Assembly (NCBI GenBank): GCA_964415175.1
Contig: CAYPYG010000002.1
Location: forward strand, 75,534 to 139,533
Reading direction: 5' to 3'
Length of the DNA stretch: 64,000 nt
Source: UBA2231 sp964415175
GTDB lineage: Bacteria > Elusimicrobiota > Elusimicrobia > Elusimicrobiales > UBA9959
Part shown: one piece after another, positions 52,800 to 62,541 of the stretch
Layout: each line of letters opens with the position of its first letter
How positions within the stretch are numbered: position 1 is the first letter of the stretch
The notes under the pieces: generated by a model
Told to the model about the DNA's origin: nothing
What the model saw: only the letters and a program-made list of their open reading frames with translations
Database searches by the model: none
Made by a program: the position numbers and the translations under genes

Positions 52800-53960
52800 A
52801 TGCAATTGAGCAAAATGGCTCTTTCCCTGGGGCAGTCCGCCACCCTGCGCCTCAACGAGCTCGCCAATAATCTCAAGGCCGAAGGCAAACCCGTGATACA
52901 TCTCGGGGGCGGCGAGCCGGAGGAGAAGATCCCCGACGGCGCCTATGCCGCCTCCCTCAAGAAGCTCGATTCCCGGTATGTCCGCTACACGGCCACTTCC
53001 GGCGTGGCCGACCTGAAGGCCGGCATAGCCGCGTACACGGAAAAGCATTACGGCATGAGGCCCGCCGCCGGCAATATCGTGGTATCGTCGGGCGCCAAGC
53101 AGGCCATCTACAATTTTCTCCTCTCCGTGGTGAACCCGGACGACGAGGTCATCTTCCCCGCGCCCTACTGGGTCAGCTACCCGGAGATGGTGCGGATGGC
53201 CGGCGGCGAGCCGGTGATCATCAGGCCGGAACCGGGGACCGTGGTGCCCACCCTCGAGCAGTTCAAGGCCGCCTTCAATCAGCACACCAAGGCGGTCATG
53301 CTCAACAGCCCCAACAACCCTTCCGGCGCCGTCTTCAGCGAGGATTTCATAAAAGGACTCGTGGAGCTCTGTGAGCGCTGCGGCGTCTGGCTGATGATGG
53401 ACGATATCTACAACAGGCTGGTCTTCGACGGGAAGAAGGCTCCTTCGGCCTTCGCTTTCTCCAAGAAACCGCCGGACGAATCCATAATCGTCTCCATAAA
53501 CGGGGTTTCCAAGACCTTCTCGATGACCGGCTTCCGCATCGGCTGGAGCGTGGCCCAGGCCCCGCTGACCAAGGCGATGGTCAAGGTGCAGGCGCAGGTC
53601 ACCTCCTGTCCCTCCGCGCTCAGCCAGGCGGCGGCCGCCGGCGCGCTGGCCGAGAGCGGGGAGTTCGTGGAGAAGCTGCGCAAGGGGCTGGAAGGGAAGC
53701 GGGACGTCATGGTCGCGGAGCTCGCGAAACTGAAGAAGGTGAAGCTGCACAAACCGCAGGGCACCTTCTACAGCTTCCCCGATTTCAGCGCCTACGACAA
53801 GGATTCCACGAAACTTTCCAATATGCTGCTGGAGAAGGCCATGGTCGTGGCCGTGCCCGGCGTCGAGTTCGGCCTGGAAGGCCACCTGCGCCTGAGCTAC
53901 TGCGGCGCGGAGAAGGATATCATAGAGGGAGTGTCGCGCATCAGGAAGGTCCTCGACTGA
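52800..53960 (+). CDS. Class I/II PLP aminotransferase (aspartate aminotransferase-like)
   Basis: A 386-residue fold-type I aminotransferase, subgroup I-gamma. Motifs: HLGGGEPEEKIPDGA, RYVRYTATSGVADLK, VVSSGAKQAIYN, LNSPNNPSGAVFS, MMDDIYNRLVF, and the PLP lysine in NGVSKTFSMTGFRIGW. The conserved C-terminal Arg of FGLEGHLRLSYC binds the substrate carboxylate. It interconverts aspartate or another amino acid with its oxo acid; exact specificity is not readable. CCGGAGGG precedes the ATG. Confidence 0.92.
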   Translation: MQLSKMALSLGQSATLRLNELANNLKAEGKPVIHLGGGEPEEKIPDGAYAASLKKLDSRYVRYTATSGVADLKAGIAAYTEKHYGMRPAAGNIVVSSGAKQAIYNFLLSVVNPDDEVIFPAPYWVSYPEMVRMAGGEPVIIRPEPGTVVPTLEQFKAAFNQHTKAVMLNSPNNPSGAVFSEDFIKGLVELCERCGVWLMMDDIYNRLVFDGKKAPSAFAFSKKPPDESIIVSINGVSKTFSMTGFRIGWSVAQAPLTKAMVKVQAQVTSCPSALSQAAAAGALAESGEFVEKLRKGLEGKRDVMVAELAKLKKVKLHKPQGTFYSFPDFSAYDKDSTKLSNMLLEKAMVVAVPGVEFGLEGHLRLSYCGAEKDIIEGVSRIRKVLD

Positions 53961-53986
53961 GGGCGGCGCGCTTAAAGGAGAAAAAC

Positions 53987-55576
<1,590 letters not shown>

Positions 55577-55583
55577 CAGGACA

Positions 55584-56777
55584 GTGTCCAAAAAGAGCAA
55601 ACCCCAGCCGGAGGTAAAGCCGGGACCGCGCTTCAAATACGCGGTCCCGGCCGTCATTTTAGCCGGCGCGCTGCTGCTTTTCGCGCGCTGGGGCTTCGTT
55701 ATAAAGGTCTCGGAGAACAATGGCCGCTGGTCCGTGGCCAGCCACCAGGCGGTGGAGGAGGACTTCTCCCACCCTTCGCTTAAGCGGCTGCGCGAACGCG
55801 AGAAGCTGGAGGACCTGAAGAAGGGCCGCAGCCAGCTCGAGACCATCGTCGCGCTGCGCGGCTGGGCCAGGCGGCAATGGGAACCGGGCTCGAAGTTCCG
55901 CTACCCGCCCTGGGACGCGCTCGAGATCCTCGACCTCGCCCGCAAGGGCAACCGCGGTTTCTGCGCGCAGTACGGCGTGGTCTTCGCGCAGGCCGCCATG
56001 TCGCTGGGCCTGCACGCGCGCTATATCGACATAGTCGGGCATTTCGTGACCGAGGTCTGGTCCGACGAACTGGGCAAGTGGATAGCGATGGACCCTTACG
56101 TCGACCTGCATTACGAGAGGGACGGGACGCCGCTCAACGCCCGCGAGCTCTGCGAGGTCCACTGGAACGGCGAAGAGGACGAGGTCTTCAAGGTCGGTTC
56201 CGACTGGAAGAAGGAGCGCGCGGAAAAGAAGGACCTGGGGCTTTACCGGAAATACGCGCTTTACCTGCGCAGCAACCAGCTGGAAAATCCCGTCACGGTG
56301 GACCGCGGCGGCCGCCAGGAGAAACTGGTGAAGTCGGCCGATATCACCCGCTACCCGCTCATAGGCGGCGGCGCCAGCGAAGTCGCGTATGTCCACACGA
56401 TCGTTTCCTTCAACGACGCTTTCGCGAAAGAGAAGTTCGCGGCCTGGCCGGTGCTGGACGATCCCCGGGTCTATGAAAGGCCGGTGAACCAGGCCGTCAT
56501 AAACGTAGCCGGGACGGACCCGGACGGGACCGTCCGTATCGCCCTCGTCGCGGAGGGGGCCCCGGACCTGGAGTCCTTTCTCTTCCGTTTCAACGACGGA
56601 CCCTGGACGAAGGCCCCGGCCCGGCTCATGGGCCGCCTGGAGCCCGGCTTCAATATTCTCTCGGCCCGCGTGCGCACAAGGGCCGGCTGGCTGGGCCCCG
56701 AAAGTTCGGTCACGCTGCTCCACAAGCCCCGCTGGTTCTCCCTTGGAAATCCTATTGACAGACCCGAGGGGAAATAG
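55584..56777 (+). CDS. Membrane-anchored transglutaminase-like protein
   Basis: A 397-residue protein starting at GTG, 7 nt after pckA. A transmembrane anchor (AVPAVILAGALLLFARWGFV, ~20-40) is followed by a transglutaminase-like thiol-hydrolase domain: catalytic Cys in RGFCAQYGVVFAQ, His in DIVGHFVTEVW, Asp in IAMDPYVDLHY. The C-terminal part is beta-rich (VNVAGTDPDGTVRIALVAEGAP), like a carbohydrate- or Ig-like module. The triad suggests a peptidase or amidase/transglutaminase acting outside the inner membrane; the substrate is unknown. Confidence 0.82.
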   Translation: MSKKSKPQPEVKPGPRFKYAVPAVILAGALLLFARWGFVIKVSENNGRWSVASHQAVEEDFSHPSLKRLREREKLEDLKKGRSQLETIVALRGWARRQWEPGSKFRYPPWDALEILDLARKGNRGFCAQYGVVFAQAAMSLGLHARYIDIVGHFVTEVWSDELGKWIAMDPYVDLHYERDGTPLNARELCEVHWNGEEDEVFKVGSDWKKERAEKKDLGLYRKYALYLRSNQLENPVTVDRGGRQEKLVKSADITRYPLIGGGASEVAYVHTIVSFNDAFAKEKFAAWPVLDDPRVYERPVNQAVINVAGTDPDGTVRIALVAEGAPDLESFLFRFNDGPWTKAPARLMGRLEPGFNILSARVRTRAGWLGPESSVTLLHKPRWFSLGNPIDRPEGK

Positions 56778-56785
56778 GTTAATAT
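56755..56785 (+). promoter_or_regulatory. Promoter for the SWIB gene
   Basis: TTGACA (56755-56760), inside the end of the upstream gene, and TTAATAT (56779-56785, spacer 17-19 depending on register). The 35-40 nt leader includes TAGGAGGAAG. Confidence 0.5.
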
Positions 56786-56823
56786 GTTACGCGGTAAAGC
56801 AGTCATCCACTAGGAGGAAGTAA

Positions 56824-57084
56824 ATGCCCGCTGCCAAAGCTAATTCGAAGTTCATGGCCCCTATCACCCCGAACGAGACCCTGGGCGCCGTCGTCGGCAA
56901 CAAGCCGATGCCCCGCACCGAGATCGTGAAGAAACTGTGGGCCTACATCAAGAAGAACAACCTGCAGGACAAGAAGAACAAGCGCTGCATCAACGCCGAT
57001 GAGAAGCTGCTGAAGCTGTTCGCCGGCAAGAAGCAGGTCACCATGTTCGACCTGGCCAAGATCATAGGCAAGAACGCGAAGTAA
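56824..57084 (+). CDS. SWIB/MDM2-domain protein
   Basis: An 86-residue protein that is almost entirely a SWIB domain: PITPNETLGAVVGNKPMPRTEIVKKLWAYIKKNNLQDKKNKRCINADEKLLKLFAGKKQVTMFDLAKII. The domain is common in eukaryotic chromatin remodelers and occurs as a small stand-alone protein in Chlamydiae and some other bacteria, where it is thought to be DNA- or topoisomerase-associated. It is basic and Lys-rich, fitting a nucleoid role. Strong promoter and ribosome binding site (AGGAGGAAG) suggest high expression. Confidence 0.93.
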   Translation: MPAAKANSKFMAPITPNETLGAVVGNKPMPRTEIVKKLWAYIKKNNLQDKKNKRCINADEKLLKLFAGKKQVTMFDLAKIIGKNAK

Positions 57085-57101
57085 TTTTCGCGACTTAAGG
57101 C

Positions 57102-57140
57102 GAACCGCCGTCCGCGCGAGCTGGCGGCGGTTCTTCATTT
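57102..57140 (+). terminator. Intrinsic terminator after the SWIB gene
   Basis: GAACCGCCG (57102-57110) pairs with CGGCGGTTC (57125-57133), followed by TTCATTTT. Loop of 14 nt. Confidence 0.85.
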
Positions 57141-57146
57141 TACCGT

Positions 57147-57208
57147 CCCCATAAGGAGATTTATTCCGGGGGCATGGCGCGCCTCCCCCGGTTGTCTCCT
57201 TAATGGGG
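57147..57208. repeat. 62-nt long imperfect hairpin upstream of the protease gene
   Basis: Outer arms CCCCATAAGGAGA (57147-57159) and TCTCCTTAATGGGG (57195-57208) pair with one bulge; inner arms CCGGGGG (57166-57172) and CCCCCGG (57185-57191) pair perfectly. A second hairpin GGGCCCA / TGGGCCC is at 57239-57260. It lies in the 248-nt gap before the serine protease gene. It could be a structured RNA or a palindromic element. The outer arm contains AAGGAGA, which would be hidden when folded. Confidence 0.6.
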
Positions 57209-57332
57209 CGGGGAAATTCGGTGTTCATATAGGTCCAAGGGCCCAGGAGGGGGTGGGCCCCGGGGGACTTGATTTTGGTCAACCTCCGTGCCACACTATA
57301 CCAGCGGGAACTTTCAAGGAAAGGAGGGTGCC

Positions 57333-58490
57333 ATGAACGCGAAAACGACCATAAAGGCGGCTTTCCCGGCCGCGATGCTGCTTTTCCCCGGCGCCCTCCC
57401 GGCGGAACAGCGAACGGGCTACGGCGCGAATATCGTCCCGATAGCCGTCTACGGCGAGGACAACCGCGCGGACTATTACGAGGCGGACCCGGTCTATCAG
57501 CGCCTGGCCGATTCCACGGCGGCCCTGTTCCGCGCCCGCGACGTCAGGCTGGACCCCGCCAGCGGCAACGCCTCCATAGACCTGGGCCGGACGATACGCG
57601 ATAAATTCAATCTGGGCGAGGATGAGCGCTACGGGGACCAGCCTTTCGGTTCCTTCTGCTCCTCCTTCCTGGCGGGCGAGGACCTGGTGGTCACCGCCGC
57701 GCATTGCTTCACGGAGTACGCGCCCGAGGATACCAATATCAGTTACCGGGACACCGTATTCGTTTTTGGCTACGCGGTGACCCGGGCCGGCGCCTTCCCG
57801 ACCGAGGTGCCCGCCGAAAACGTTTTCGCTTTCAAGGAGCTGGTCTCGGCCAGGTACGACAAGGACGGCGCGGATTACGCCGTGATCCGGCTGAACCGCA
57901 AAGTGCCCGCGGAGCGCTTCCCGCTGGCCGTGAACCGCGGCGCCGCCCCCGCGGCCGGCGCCAGGCTGTTCGCCATCGGTTACCCCAGCGGCATGCCGGT
58001 CAAGATCGCCGGCAGCGCCACGATCCGCCGGGTCCACGCCGACAAGGGCTTTTTCGTAAGCGACCTGGACACTTTCAAAGGCAACTCGGGGAGCCCGGTC
58101 TTCAACGCGGACACGATGATGATCGAGGGCGTGCTGACCCGCGGCGGCACCGATTATATCCATACCGAGTCGGACGGGACCGTGTATTACGATCCCCGCC
58201 GCCCCGGCGGCTACTCTCCGGGCGAGACCTATGTCCTGGGCCAGGACGAGGGCCGCGGCGAGGACGTCACGCTGATCGGGAGACTCAAGGACTTCCTGCC
58301 CGTCACCGAATTCGAGAGGGCGCTGCTGGAGGCGGAAAAACGCAATGTCCCCATGCGGGCCCCCAGCCTGAGGGATTCCGGAGTGGTCCCGGCCGTATAC
58401 AGGCCCGGCGAGCAGGGCGGGGCGTTCGTTCCCGCGGTCTACTACCCGGACGAGAACGATATCCCCGAGCCCACCATCCTCAGTATCTGA
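57333..58490 (+). CDS. Secreted trypsin-like serine protease
   Basis: A 385-residue S1-fold protease starting at ATG 57333 (AAGGAGGG upstream), with signal peptide KAAFPAAMLLFPGALPAE. The triad is visible: His in VVTAAHCF, Asp in GADYAVIRL, Ser in FKGNSGSPVF. Cysteines in FGSFCSSF and AAHCF probably form the disulfide next to the active His. It resembles the V8/glutamyl-endopeptidase-like or HtrA-type S1 group without a PDZ domain. The C-terminal ~90 residues are Pro/Glu-rich and may be a tail or pro-segment. It probably acts in the periplasm or outside the cell. Confidence 0.88.
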   Translation: MNAKTTIKAAFPAAMLLFPGALPAEQRTGYGANIVPIAVYGEDNRADYYEADPVYQRLADSTAALFRARDVRLDPASGNASIDLGRTIRDKFNLGEDERYGDQPFGSFCSSFLAGEDLVVTAAHCFTEYAPEDTNISYRDTVFVFGYAVTRAGAFPTEVPAENVFAFKELVSARYDKDGADYAVIRLNRKVPAERFPLAVNRGAAPAAGARLFAIGYPSGMPVKIAGSATIRRVHADKGFFVSDLDTFKGNSGSPVFNADTMMIEGVLTRGGTDYIHTESDGTVYYDPRRPGGYSPGETYVLGQDEGRGEDVTLIGRLKDFLPVTEFERALLEAEKRNVPMRAPSLRDSGVVPAVYRPGEQGGAFVPAVYYPDENDIPEPTILSI

Positions 58491-58510
58491 CCGTCGTTCC
58501 CCGGAAATGA

Positions 58511-58540
58511 AAGGGCCGCGCGCTGCGCGGCCCTTCTCTT
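58511..58540. terminator. Bidirectional intrinsic terminator
   Basis: Perfect 11-bp stem AAGGGCCGCGC (58511-58521) / GCGCGGCCCTT (58525-58535) with a GCT loop, then CTCTTT. Lies between converging genes. Confidence 0.9.
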
Positions 58541-58558
58541 TCGCGTCCGGAAAGGACC

Positions 58559-60280
58559 TCAGTCCTTGCGGCGGTCTATGGTGTAGTTGCCGCCCGCGCC
58601 GGCCTTGGCGAACTTCTTGAGCTCGGTCCCTATGTTGCTGACCTGGGCGAAGGAGACCAGCGGCCTCAGGCGGTTGTGGACCACGCCTATGGAGATGGTC
58701 AGGAACGGGAATTTCCGTATGTTCCCCTGGCGGTCGGTGGAGACTATGCCGCCGCGTTCGCGGTCCTCCTTGCTGTAGAAGGAGGGGGCTATCTCGTTGA
58801 AAGCCGCTATGACGTTCCTGGCCAGCGGCTCGGCCTTCTCGAAGGTGGTGACCACGATGAAGTCGTCGCCGCCGATATGGCCGATGAAATCCTCCGAGTT
58901 CTCGTTCTGTATGGTCAGTTTGACCAGCAGGTTCGCCGTGGTCTTGATGACGCGGTCGCCGGCCTCGAAGCCGTAGGAGTCGTTGAAGGCCTTGAAGTTG
59001 TCGAGGTCGATGTAGAGAACGGCGAAATCCGAGCCCTTCTGTATCTCGCGCTCTACCCGGGCCTGTATCGACGGGTTGCCGGGCAGTTTGGAGAGGGGGT
59101 TGGTGTCGAGCACCTGTTTGTTGCGCTTGAGTATCATGCGGATCCGAGCGATCAGTTCGTCGGCGTCCACCGGTTTTATCAGGTAGTCGTCTATGCCCAT
59201 GCCCAGGCCGCGCAGCTTTGTGCTCTTCTCGCTGAAGGCCGTGCAGATGATTATCGGGATATGGGCGAAAAGGGGGTTCTCCTTCAGGGCTTCGGCCACG
59301 GCCAGGCCGTCCTTGACCGGCATATTGTAGTCGAGCACGACGATATCCGGGTTGTGCTCGAAGACCGCCGTCATCGCCTCCCCGCCGTTCTCCGCCGTTA
59401 TGACCTCGAAACCGGCCTGCTCCAGCATCTCCTTCATGAGGTAAAGCAGTTCGGTCTGGTCGTCGGCGAAAAGCACGCGCGGCCTGTCGGAGCGCCGCGC
59501 GGCCGCGGCCTCCCCGGCGCCCGCTTCCGGCCCGCCCAGCTGCGCCTCTATCATTTTGAGGAGCAGTTCTTTGGGCATGTCCCTGGAAACTATCTCGGGC
59601 AGGCCCGTCAGGATCCCCTTTTCCTGGAAATTATCCAGGCGCAGGGCGCTCAGTATCACGACCGGGATACGGGCCGTGACCGCCTCGTCCTGCAGTTCCT
59701 CCATGATGCGGAACCCGTCCTTGCCGGGCATCATGAGGTCGAGCAGCAGGGCGCCGGGCTTCTCGGCCCTGGCGGTCCCCACCACCTTCAGCGGGTCGTT
59801 GACCACGACGGGGCGGTAGTGGTTGGTCTCCAGGAACATCTTCACCAGGTCGGAGAACTCCTCGTCGTCGTCGGCGACCAGCACCGTCACCGGCCTGTCC
59901 GGAGAGGGCTTCTCCGCGGCGCGCAGGAGGAGCTCCTTGAGCGCCTCGAAATCTATCGGTTTGTTGAGGTAGCCGCTGACCCGCGGCGAGGGGCCGGTCA
60001 CCACCTCTATCTTGGGCGAACTGGAGAAGACGACGATGCGCTGGTTCTGGGTGAAAGGGTTCCCGCGCACTTCCCTGAGGAGGTCGAGCGGATCGAAGGC
60101 TCCGGTGAGGATATTGAGCACCGCCAGGTCGGGCTTCCAGTTCTGCAGCGAGGCCATCGCCTCCTGGCGGTCGCCGGAACACCGCACCTGCCAGCCGCGC
60201 TCCGAGAGAAGGGGGATTATTTCGCTTTCGGCGCCGGGTGCGGGATCGATGAAGAGTATCTTTTTCGGACCTTTCGTCAT
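58559..60280 (-). CDS. Triple-receiver response regulator with GGDEF-type domain
   Basis: A 573-residue cytosolic protein from ATG 60280: three REC domains then GGDEF. REC1 (~7-120) has Asn instead of the phospho-Asp (PDLAVLNI), so it is probably not phosphorylated. REC2 (~130-250) keeps VADDDEEF and LLLDLMMPGKDG but lacks the usual K-P. REC3 (~285-405) is complete: FADDQTE, VLDYNMPVKDG and YLIKPVD. The diguanylate cyclase domain has LPGNPSIQ, YIDLDNFKAFNDSYGFEAGD and the signature HIGGDDF, with Asp for the usual Glu. Cyclic-di-GMP synthesis is possible but not assured. It is probably leaderless. Confidence 0.88.
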   Translation of the reverse strand: MTKGPKKILFIDPAPGAESEIIPLLSERGWQVRCSGDRQEAMASLQNWKPDLAVLNILTGAFDPLDLLREVRGNPFTQNQRIVVFSSSPKIEVVTGPSPRVSGYLNKPIDFEALKELLLRAAEKPSPDRPVTVLVADDDEEFSDLVKMFLETNHYRPVVVNDPLKVVGTARAEKPGALLLDLMMPGKDGFRIMEELQDEAVTARIPVVILSALRLDNFQEKGILTGLPEIVSRDMPKELLLKMIEAQLGGPEAGAGEAAAARRSDRPRVLFADDQTELLYLMKEMLEQAGFEVITAENGGEAMTAVFEHNPDIVVLDYNMPVKDGLAVAEALKENPLFAHIPIIICTAFSEKSTKLRGLGMGIDDYLIKPVDADELIARIRMILKRNKQVLDTNPLSKLPGNPSIQARVEREIQKGSDFAVLYIDLDNFKAFNDSYGFEAGDRVIKTTANLLVKLTIQNENSEDFIGHIGGDDFIVVTTFEKAEPLARNVIAAFNEIAPSFYSKEDRERGGIVSTDRQGNIRKFPFLTISIGVVHNRLRPLVSFAQVSNIGTELKKFAKAGAGGNYTIDRRKD

Positions 60281-60287
60281 CGCAATG

Positions 60288-60296
60288 ATTTTAGCA
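60288..60296 (-). promoter_or_regulatory. Extended -10 promoter (TGCTAAAAT) for the REC-GGDEF gene
   Basis: On the minus strand TGC-TAAAAT ends 7 nt before ATG 60280, with no ribosome binding site between (CATTGCG). Confidence 0.58.
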
Positions 60297-60364
60297 TTTC
60301 GGGGTCGGCTCTTTACTGCCGGCCTCCGGGGGGAGTCAAGAGCGATGACCCGGCCCCATTTGTG

Positions 60365-60370
60365 TAAAAT
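60365..60370 (+). promoter_or_regulatory. -10 box (TAAAAT) for the ATP synthase operon
   Basis: TAAAAT ends 6 nt before the GTG at 60377. No Shine-Dalgarno lies between, so the operon mRNA may start at its first codon. Confidence 0.5.
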
Positions 60371-60376
60371 ATACGC

Positions 60377-60622
60377 GTGAAGACGGAAGGACGCGGATAT
60401 TACGGTCTGCTGCAGTCGGGCCTGCAGCTGGCGGCCGGGGTCGGGCTGGGCTTCTGGCTGGGCCTGCTGGCCGACCGGCGGCTGGGCACGGGCCATTGGC
60501 TGGCCGCGGCCGGCGCCGCCGCCGGCCTGGCGGCCGGGTTCTACCTTTTCTTCCGCGAAGTGGCCGCGATAAGCCGGGAAGAGGCTTCCCGGCGCAAAGG
60601 AGGCCCCGGTGACGCCGCCTGA
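60377..60622 (+). CDS. AtpZ/AtpI-family small membrane protein
   Basis: An 81-residue protein from GTG 60377 with two transmembrane helices: SGLQLAAGVGLGFWLGLLADR and LAAAGAAAGLAAGFYLFFREV. The G-x-x-LG-x-x-L-G/D-R hairpin pattern matches the AtpZ/putative F0F1-ATPase subunit family found upstream of atpB. Related proteins assist c-ring assembly or Mg2+/Ca2+ transport. It overlaps the next gene by 14 nt. Confidence 0.8.
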   Translation: MKTEGRGYYGLLQSGLQLAAGVGLGFWLGLLADRRLGTGHWLAAAGAAAGLAAGFYLFFREVAAISREEASRRKGGPGDAA

Positions 60623-60908
60623 GACCGCCGCTTCCGCGGCGCTGCTGGGCGCGCTCTGCGGGGTCTTCAACGGCCTGCTGGCGGGGGCGGTCATGCGGCG
60701 CGCCGTGGCGGCCTCCCAGCCCGTTTTTTTCGCCGCTTTCGTCGCGGGATTTTTCTACCGCCTGCTCTTCCTGCTCGGCGCTTTGTGGCTTCTGCGCAAT
60801 GAAAAATATATAATTATCGTCGCTTTCGCGGCGGCGCTCATACTCGCGCAGCTCATCCTGGAAGTGATTCTCGTTCCCAGGGGCCCATGGACGTCAAAGA
60901 GATCCTAG
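60609..60908 (+). CDS. atpI: ATP synthase I-like small membrane protein
   Basis: A 99-residue protein from GTG 60609 (AAAGGAGGCCCC upstream) with about four hydrophobic segments: ASAALLGALCGVFNGLLAGAVM, QPVFFAAFVAGFFYRLLFLLGALWL and IIIVAFAAALILAQLILEVIL. Its place between atpZ and atpB and its profile fit ATP synthase subunit I, an assembly helper. It has no residues that prove the family. It overlaps atpB by 22 nt. Confidence 0.65.
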   Translation: MTPPETAASAALLGALCGVFNGLLAGAVMRRAVAASQPVFFAAFVAGFFYRLLFLLGALWLLRNEKYIIIVAFAAALILAQLILEVILVPRGPWTSKRS

Positions 60909-61651
60909 AGCATCACATCATAGACCACGTCTGGTCCGTCGTGCCCGCCGGGCCCGTGGGCCTTCCCGTATCCAAACATTTCCTGATGATAGTCCTGGTC
61001 GCCGCGCTTCTCGGCGCGGGGCTGCCGCTGCTGCGGCGCAGCCGCTCGGCCGGGCTGGCCCCGTTCCGTTCCATGCTCGAGGCCCTGGTCCTGTTCATCC
61101 GCGACGAGGTGGTCGTGGAGAACATGGGCAAAAAAGGCGCGCGCTATACCGGCTATTTCTGCACCCTGTTCGTCTTCATCCTCGGGCTCAACCTGGCCGG
61201 CATGGTGCCTTTCGGCTCGACGGCGACGGGCAACCTGGCCGTGACGGGCGGGTTCGCCCTCTGCACCTTCCTGCTGGTCAACCTGGCCGGCATGCGCGAG
61301 CAGGGCGTGGTCAGATACGTCTCGCATCTGGTCCCGGCCGGCGTGCCCGTCTGGCTCTACCCGCTGCTTTTCCCGATAGAGGCGCTGGGTCTGGTGACCA
61401 AGACCTTCGCGCTCTGCATCCGTCTTTTCGCCAACATGATCGCCGGCCATATAGTGATCCTGTCCTTCATCGGCATGATCTTCATCTTCGGCGCGGTCGA
61501 TCCCTGGCTGGGCGTGGGCGTGACGGCCCCGGCGGCCGTCGTGCTGGTCCTTTTCGTTTCGCTGCTCGAGATCTTCGTGGCCTTCCTGCAGGCGTACATC
61601 TTCACCTTCCTGACGGCCATCTTCACGGGCGCGGCGATGCACCCGCACTGA
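60887..61651 (+). CDS. atpB: ATP synthase subunit a
   Basis: A 254-residue F0 stator membrane subunit. Five to six helices; the essential arginine is in ALCIRLFANMIAGHIVIL. Other conserved parts are FCTLFVFILGLNLAGMVPF and EIFVAFLQAYIFTFLTAIF. Length is normal. The start lies inside the atpI-like gene, implying coupled translation. Together with the c-ring it forms the proton half-channels. Confidence 0.96.
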   Translation: MDVKEILEHHIIDHVWSVVPAGPVGLPVSKHFLMIVLVAALLGAGLPLLRRSRSAGLAPFRSMLEALVLFIRDEVVVENMGKKGARYTGYFCTLFVFILGLNLAGMVPFGSTATGNLAVTGGFALCTFLLVNLAGMREQGVVRYVSHLVPAGVPVWLYPLLFPIEALGLVTKTFALCIRLFANMIAGHIVILSFIGMIFIFGAVDPWLGVGVTAPAAVVLVLFVSLLEIFVAFLQAYIFTFLTAIFTGAAMHPH

Positions 61652-61685
61652 TCTTTATGCGGAGACGGACACGGAGGTAGCGTAC

Positions 61686-61982
61686 ATGAACGACATGCTG
61701 TTCCTTGGACTCGGTTACATAGGCGGCGGCCTCGGCGCGGGGCTGACCCTGGTCGGCGCCGGCATGGGCATCGGCAGGCTCGCGGCCAGCGCGATGGAAG
61801 GCACGGCCCGGCAGCCGGAAGCCGGCGGCCAGCTGCGGACCTCGATGATCATCGCGGCCGCGCTCATCGAAGGCATCGCCTTCTTCGCCCTGGTCATCTG
61901 CCTCTTCGCGGTGCTCAACTTCGGCATGCCGAAGGCCCCCGAGACCGGCGCGGCCCCGGCGCAGACCGAAGCGCATAAGTAA
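61686..61982 (+). CDS. atpE: ATP synthase subunit c
   Basis: A 98-residue c-ring subunit of two helices: GYIGGGLGAGLTLVGAGMGIGRLAASAMEGTARQP (first helix and R-Q-P loop), then SMIIAAALIEGIAFFALVICLFAVL with the ion-binding Glu. The residues after that Glu (E-G-I-x-F-F) do not match the E-S-T-x-x-Y Na+ signature, so proton coupling is likely. A short Ala/Glu-rich C-terminal tail is longer than usual. GGAGGTAG precedes the ATG. Confidence 0.95.
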   Translation: MNDMLFLGLGYIGGGLGAGLTLVGAGMGIGRLAASAMEGTARQPEAGGQLRTSMIIAAALIEGIAFFALVICLFAVLNFGMPKAPETGAAPAQTEAHK

Positions 61983-62036
61983 GAATACGGACTACGGCGC
62001 CGGGCGGTCCCCGCGCGGCGCCGACAGGAGTCGGAC

Positions 62037-62537
62037 ATGGAAGCTCTGATAAGGCCGGATTTCGGCCTGACCTTCTGGACGCTGCTCATCTTCGGGCTGC
62101 TGGTGCTGCTGCTTTCGAAGACGGTGTGGAAGCCGGTGCTGCAGGCCGCCGAGCAGCGCGAGAAGGGCCTGCGCGACGAGCGCGAGGCCGCCGAGAAGGC
62201 GCGCGCCGAAGCCGAGCGCGCCTCCAGGGAAATAGAGGAACGTCTCGCGGGGATAAAGGCGGAGATGCAGGCCAGGCTGCGCGAGGCGACGGAAGAAGGC
62301 GAGCGCGCCAAGGTCAAGCTGCTCGACGACGCCCGCAAGGGCGTGGCGGCCATGCTCGAGAGCGCCGCCCGCGACCTGCAGACCGAGCGCGAGAAGATCG
62401 CGGCCGAGCTGAGGAACAGTTTCGCCGAGTTCTCGCTGATGTCCGCCGAGAAGGTCCTCTCCCGCTCGGTGGACCGCAGGCTGAACGAGGAGATAGTGGG
62501 CAAGGCCATAAAGGAGCTCGAGGCCAAAAAGGCCTGA
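62037..62537 (+). CDS. atpF: ATP synthase subunit b
   Basis: A 166-residue peripheral stalk subunit: one N-terminal transmembrane helix (LTFWTLLIFGLLVLLLSKTVWKPV) and a long charged coiled coil (EKARAEAERASREIEERLAGIKAEMQARLREATEEGERAK) that reaches up to F1. The C-terminal region FAEFSLMSAEKVLSRSVDRRLNEEIV is typical of delta contact. Length is normal; it stands 54 nt after atpE. Confidence 0.94.
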   Translation: MEALIRPDFGLTFWTLLIFGLLVLLLSKTVWKPVLQAAEQREKGLRDEREAAEKARAEAERASREIEERLAGIKAEMQARLREATEEGERAKVKLLDDARKGVAAMLESAARDLQTEREKIAAELRNSFAEFSLMSAEKVLSRSVDRRLNEEIVGKAIKELEAKKA

Positions 62538-62541
62538 CCGG

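Noticed and set aside
57174..57203. Nine-codon frame inside the long hairpin as an attenuator leader peptide
   Set aside because: The AAGGAGA is about 14 nt away, too far for a normal start, and there is no codon bias pointing to an amino acid. It is kept only as a remark in the hairpin finding.
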